From Planctomycetota bacterium (GTDB lineage: Bacteria; Planctomycetota; Planctomycetia; Pirellulales; Pirellulaceae), in NCBI GenBank assembly GCA_024277285.1, contig JAJRVM010000091.1:1-24114 (forward strand): 24,114 nt of DNA, in the 5' to 3' direction. Positions within the stretch are counted from its first letter, which is position 1, and each line of letters starts with the position of its first letter. Shown one piece after another: positions 23,112-24,114 of the stretch. The notes beneath the pieces were generated by a model. It did no database searches. It saw only the letters and a list, made by a program, of their open reading frames with translations, and was not told where the DNA came from. Position numbers and translations under genes: made by a program.

Positions 23112-23652
23112 GCCTAGATTACCCCAACGTTGCGGAAATAATCATGCTGCAAGGGAATCAAGACTATCGAGTATTTGAACAGTCGATCCTTGAGCAGCTT
23201 CCCGCAACAGAAAGCCAGCGTTAGTCGACCGCGTGGTTGAGTGAGCCTTCCAGCCCACTGAACAACGGTCTTTCCCGGTTCCCAAGAACAAGAATAGGTG
23301 ATGAACCTGACCGCGTGCCATTCGAGGGTGCGCAGGGTGACCGGCAGGCGGGGGAGGTGGAAAAGCGCGAGAATCGCGAGTGACTCTATATATTAGGGAA
23401 AAGTAACGTGCAAGTTTTTTGCCTGCGAGTGAGTCCAAGCGAGGGGAAGACGCCCGAAGAGGGCGTTTTTTTATTGCCAGGCGTGAAACGCGGCGCGGGA
23501 CGCTCCGAATGTGACAAGAACCGGTCATAATGACGTTATTGCGCGTCAGTCGAGGCGCACCGGTAGCGCGGTGGTGTGCAAAACACTTTGAAAACCGGTC
23601 GGTCATGCGTTCGGATGACCTTTCATGGTTGGATGGGGCGTCGCGATGGACA
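23112..23652. other. Spacer without a supported gene, flanking the IS91-like transposase
   Basis: No frame here shows a recognisable domain. It contains TGACTCTAT...GGGAAA (23391-23402), which also occurs near the left end of the window (126-146), and the terminator at 23450-23472. It may include the terminus of the IS91-like element, but I could not define its boundary. Confidence 0.45.
23450..23472 (+). terminator. Rho-independent terminator
   Basis: ACGCCC-GAAGA-GGGCGT forms a 6-bp stem followed by a seven-base T run on the plus strand. It is about 340 bases after the small membrane protein and could end the transcript from the RHS tip region. Confidence 0.7.
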
Positions 23653-24114
23653 TCACAGCGATGCAAACTCGAGACGCCCTTGCCGATCAGGGGGTGGACC
23701 GCGTCGCTGATTCTGTTTGCACGGTTGCTCTGCCTCGCGCGCCGCCGCCTGCTCCGCTAGTCTCGCCTTGAGACCATCCAAATAGACATCCTCGTGCGTG
23801 CGCACGCGGTAGGAGTTGGGCCAGACGTCCAATGCCGCCGCCATGTCCTCCCACAGCATGTCCAACACTACCGGCACGGTCGGCCGATGCGTGGCGCAAA
23901 GGTGCGTGAGCTCGGTCTTGCAGACCGCGCAGTGCCGCGGCTTTTTGCTTTCCTCGTCCCCCTCCTCACTGGCCTCGGGCACCACTGGCGCCACGCCCAT
24001 CTGGCCGCGGATCAGCGCGAGGTTCACGGTTCTCACGCGATGGCCCCAAAAACCATATCTCCGTTTGTTGTGAAAGCCGCTCGGCAGCATGTGCCGCAGG
24101 AATCGCTCGAGGAA
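23653..24114 (-). mobile_element. IS91-family-like transposase, C-terminal part (runs off window)
   Basis: The frame is open to the right edge of the window and begins there as FLERFLRHMLPSGFHNKRRYGFWGHR. This matches the region of IS91-type Y2 rolling-circle transposases where a conserved LP-x-G-F-x-x-x-R-x-Y-G-F segment is found. A C-terminal cysteine pair CAVC with a downstream CATH may bind zinc. The catalytic tyrosines and HUH motif would lie beyond the edge, so activity cannot be judged. An internal ATG at 24090 is not the real start. IS91 elements move by rolling-circle transposition and leave no target duplication. Confidence 0.72.

Noticed and set aside
23142..23666. 174-codon minus-strand frame beside the transposase
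   Set aside because: It spans the plus-strand terminator and low-complexity sequence; no domain is visible.
1..24114. CRISPR arrays, tRNA or rRNA genes
   Set aside because: No spaced repeat array, cloverleaf or rRNA-like sequence was found by eye. The tandem repeats present have no spacers.

Overview
The window looks like a chromosomal segment of a planctomycete (Pirellulales-like). The grounds are moderately high G+C, mostly monocistronic genes with long intergenic spacers, a PQQ beta-propeller protein opening with an EDWPAWRG-type motif, several small proteins of types I recall from planctomycetes, a short membrane protein with a WQFSM...LMALVAV segment, an RHS tail, and many intergenic hairpins and tandem repeats. 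The taxonomic call is inference from protein character; no rRNA is present.

Layout. 1-445: purine-only tandem repeat, then a terminator. 445-1977 (-): periplasmic HtrA/DegP protease behind a consensus sigma-54 promoter. 1978-2662: spacer packed with hairpin repeats. 2663-4303 (-): sigma-70 family factor; 4580-5386 (-): PP2C phosphatase with a sigma-54-like site upstream. 5387-6269: spacer with a long imperfect inverted repeat. 6270-9088 (-): overlapping two-component operon (histidine kinase, then NtrC-type sigma-54 activator), again with a sigma-54 promoter. 9355-9867 (+): DUF420/CtaM-like membrane protein, converging with leuA (9847-11385, -). leuA is preceded by a leader region holding a leucine-rich 19-residue peptide and an attenuator. 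11928-13391 (-): PQQ propeller protein. 13516-13590: five perfect 15-bp repeats. 13792-15998 (+): small zinc-ribbon protein, unknown conserved protein and lipoprotein. 16058-16627 (-): ECF sigma factor. 17040-17315 (+): seven-iron ferredoxin. 18177-19289 (+): Ser/Pro/Tyr-rich lipoprotein with an in-frame TAA at codon 4. 19691-20020 (-): small conserved protein. 20689-21894 (+): membrane-anchored TPR protein. 22020-23111 (+): Met-less RHS C-terminal remnant followed by a small membrane protein. 23653-24114 (-): IS91-type transposase C-terminus running off the edge.

How genes may work together. Three sigma-54-type -24/-12 elements lie upstream of htrA, the PP2C gene and the kinase/NtrC operon, all correctly oriented. 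Two share an identical 15-mer. This suggests a local, autoregulated sigma-54 circuit tying a membrane sensor to envelope proteolysis and Ser/Thr dephosphorylation. Separately, leuA appears to be controlled by classical ribosome-mediated attenuation. The right-hand third (RHS tip, IS91-like element, long gene-poor spacers) looks like more recently rearranged accessory DNA.
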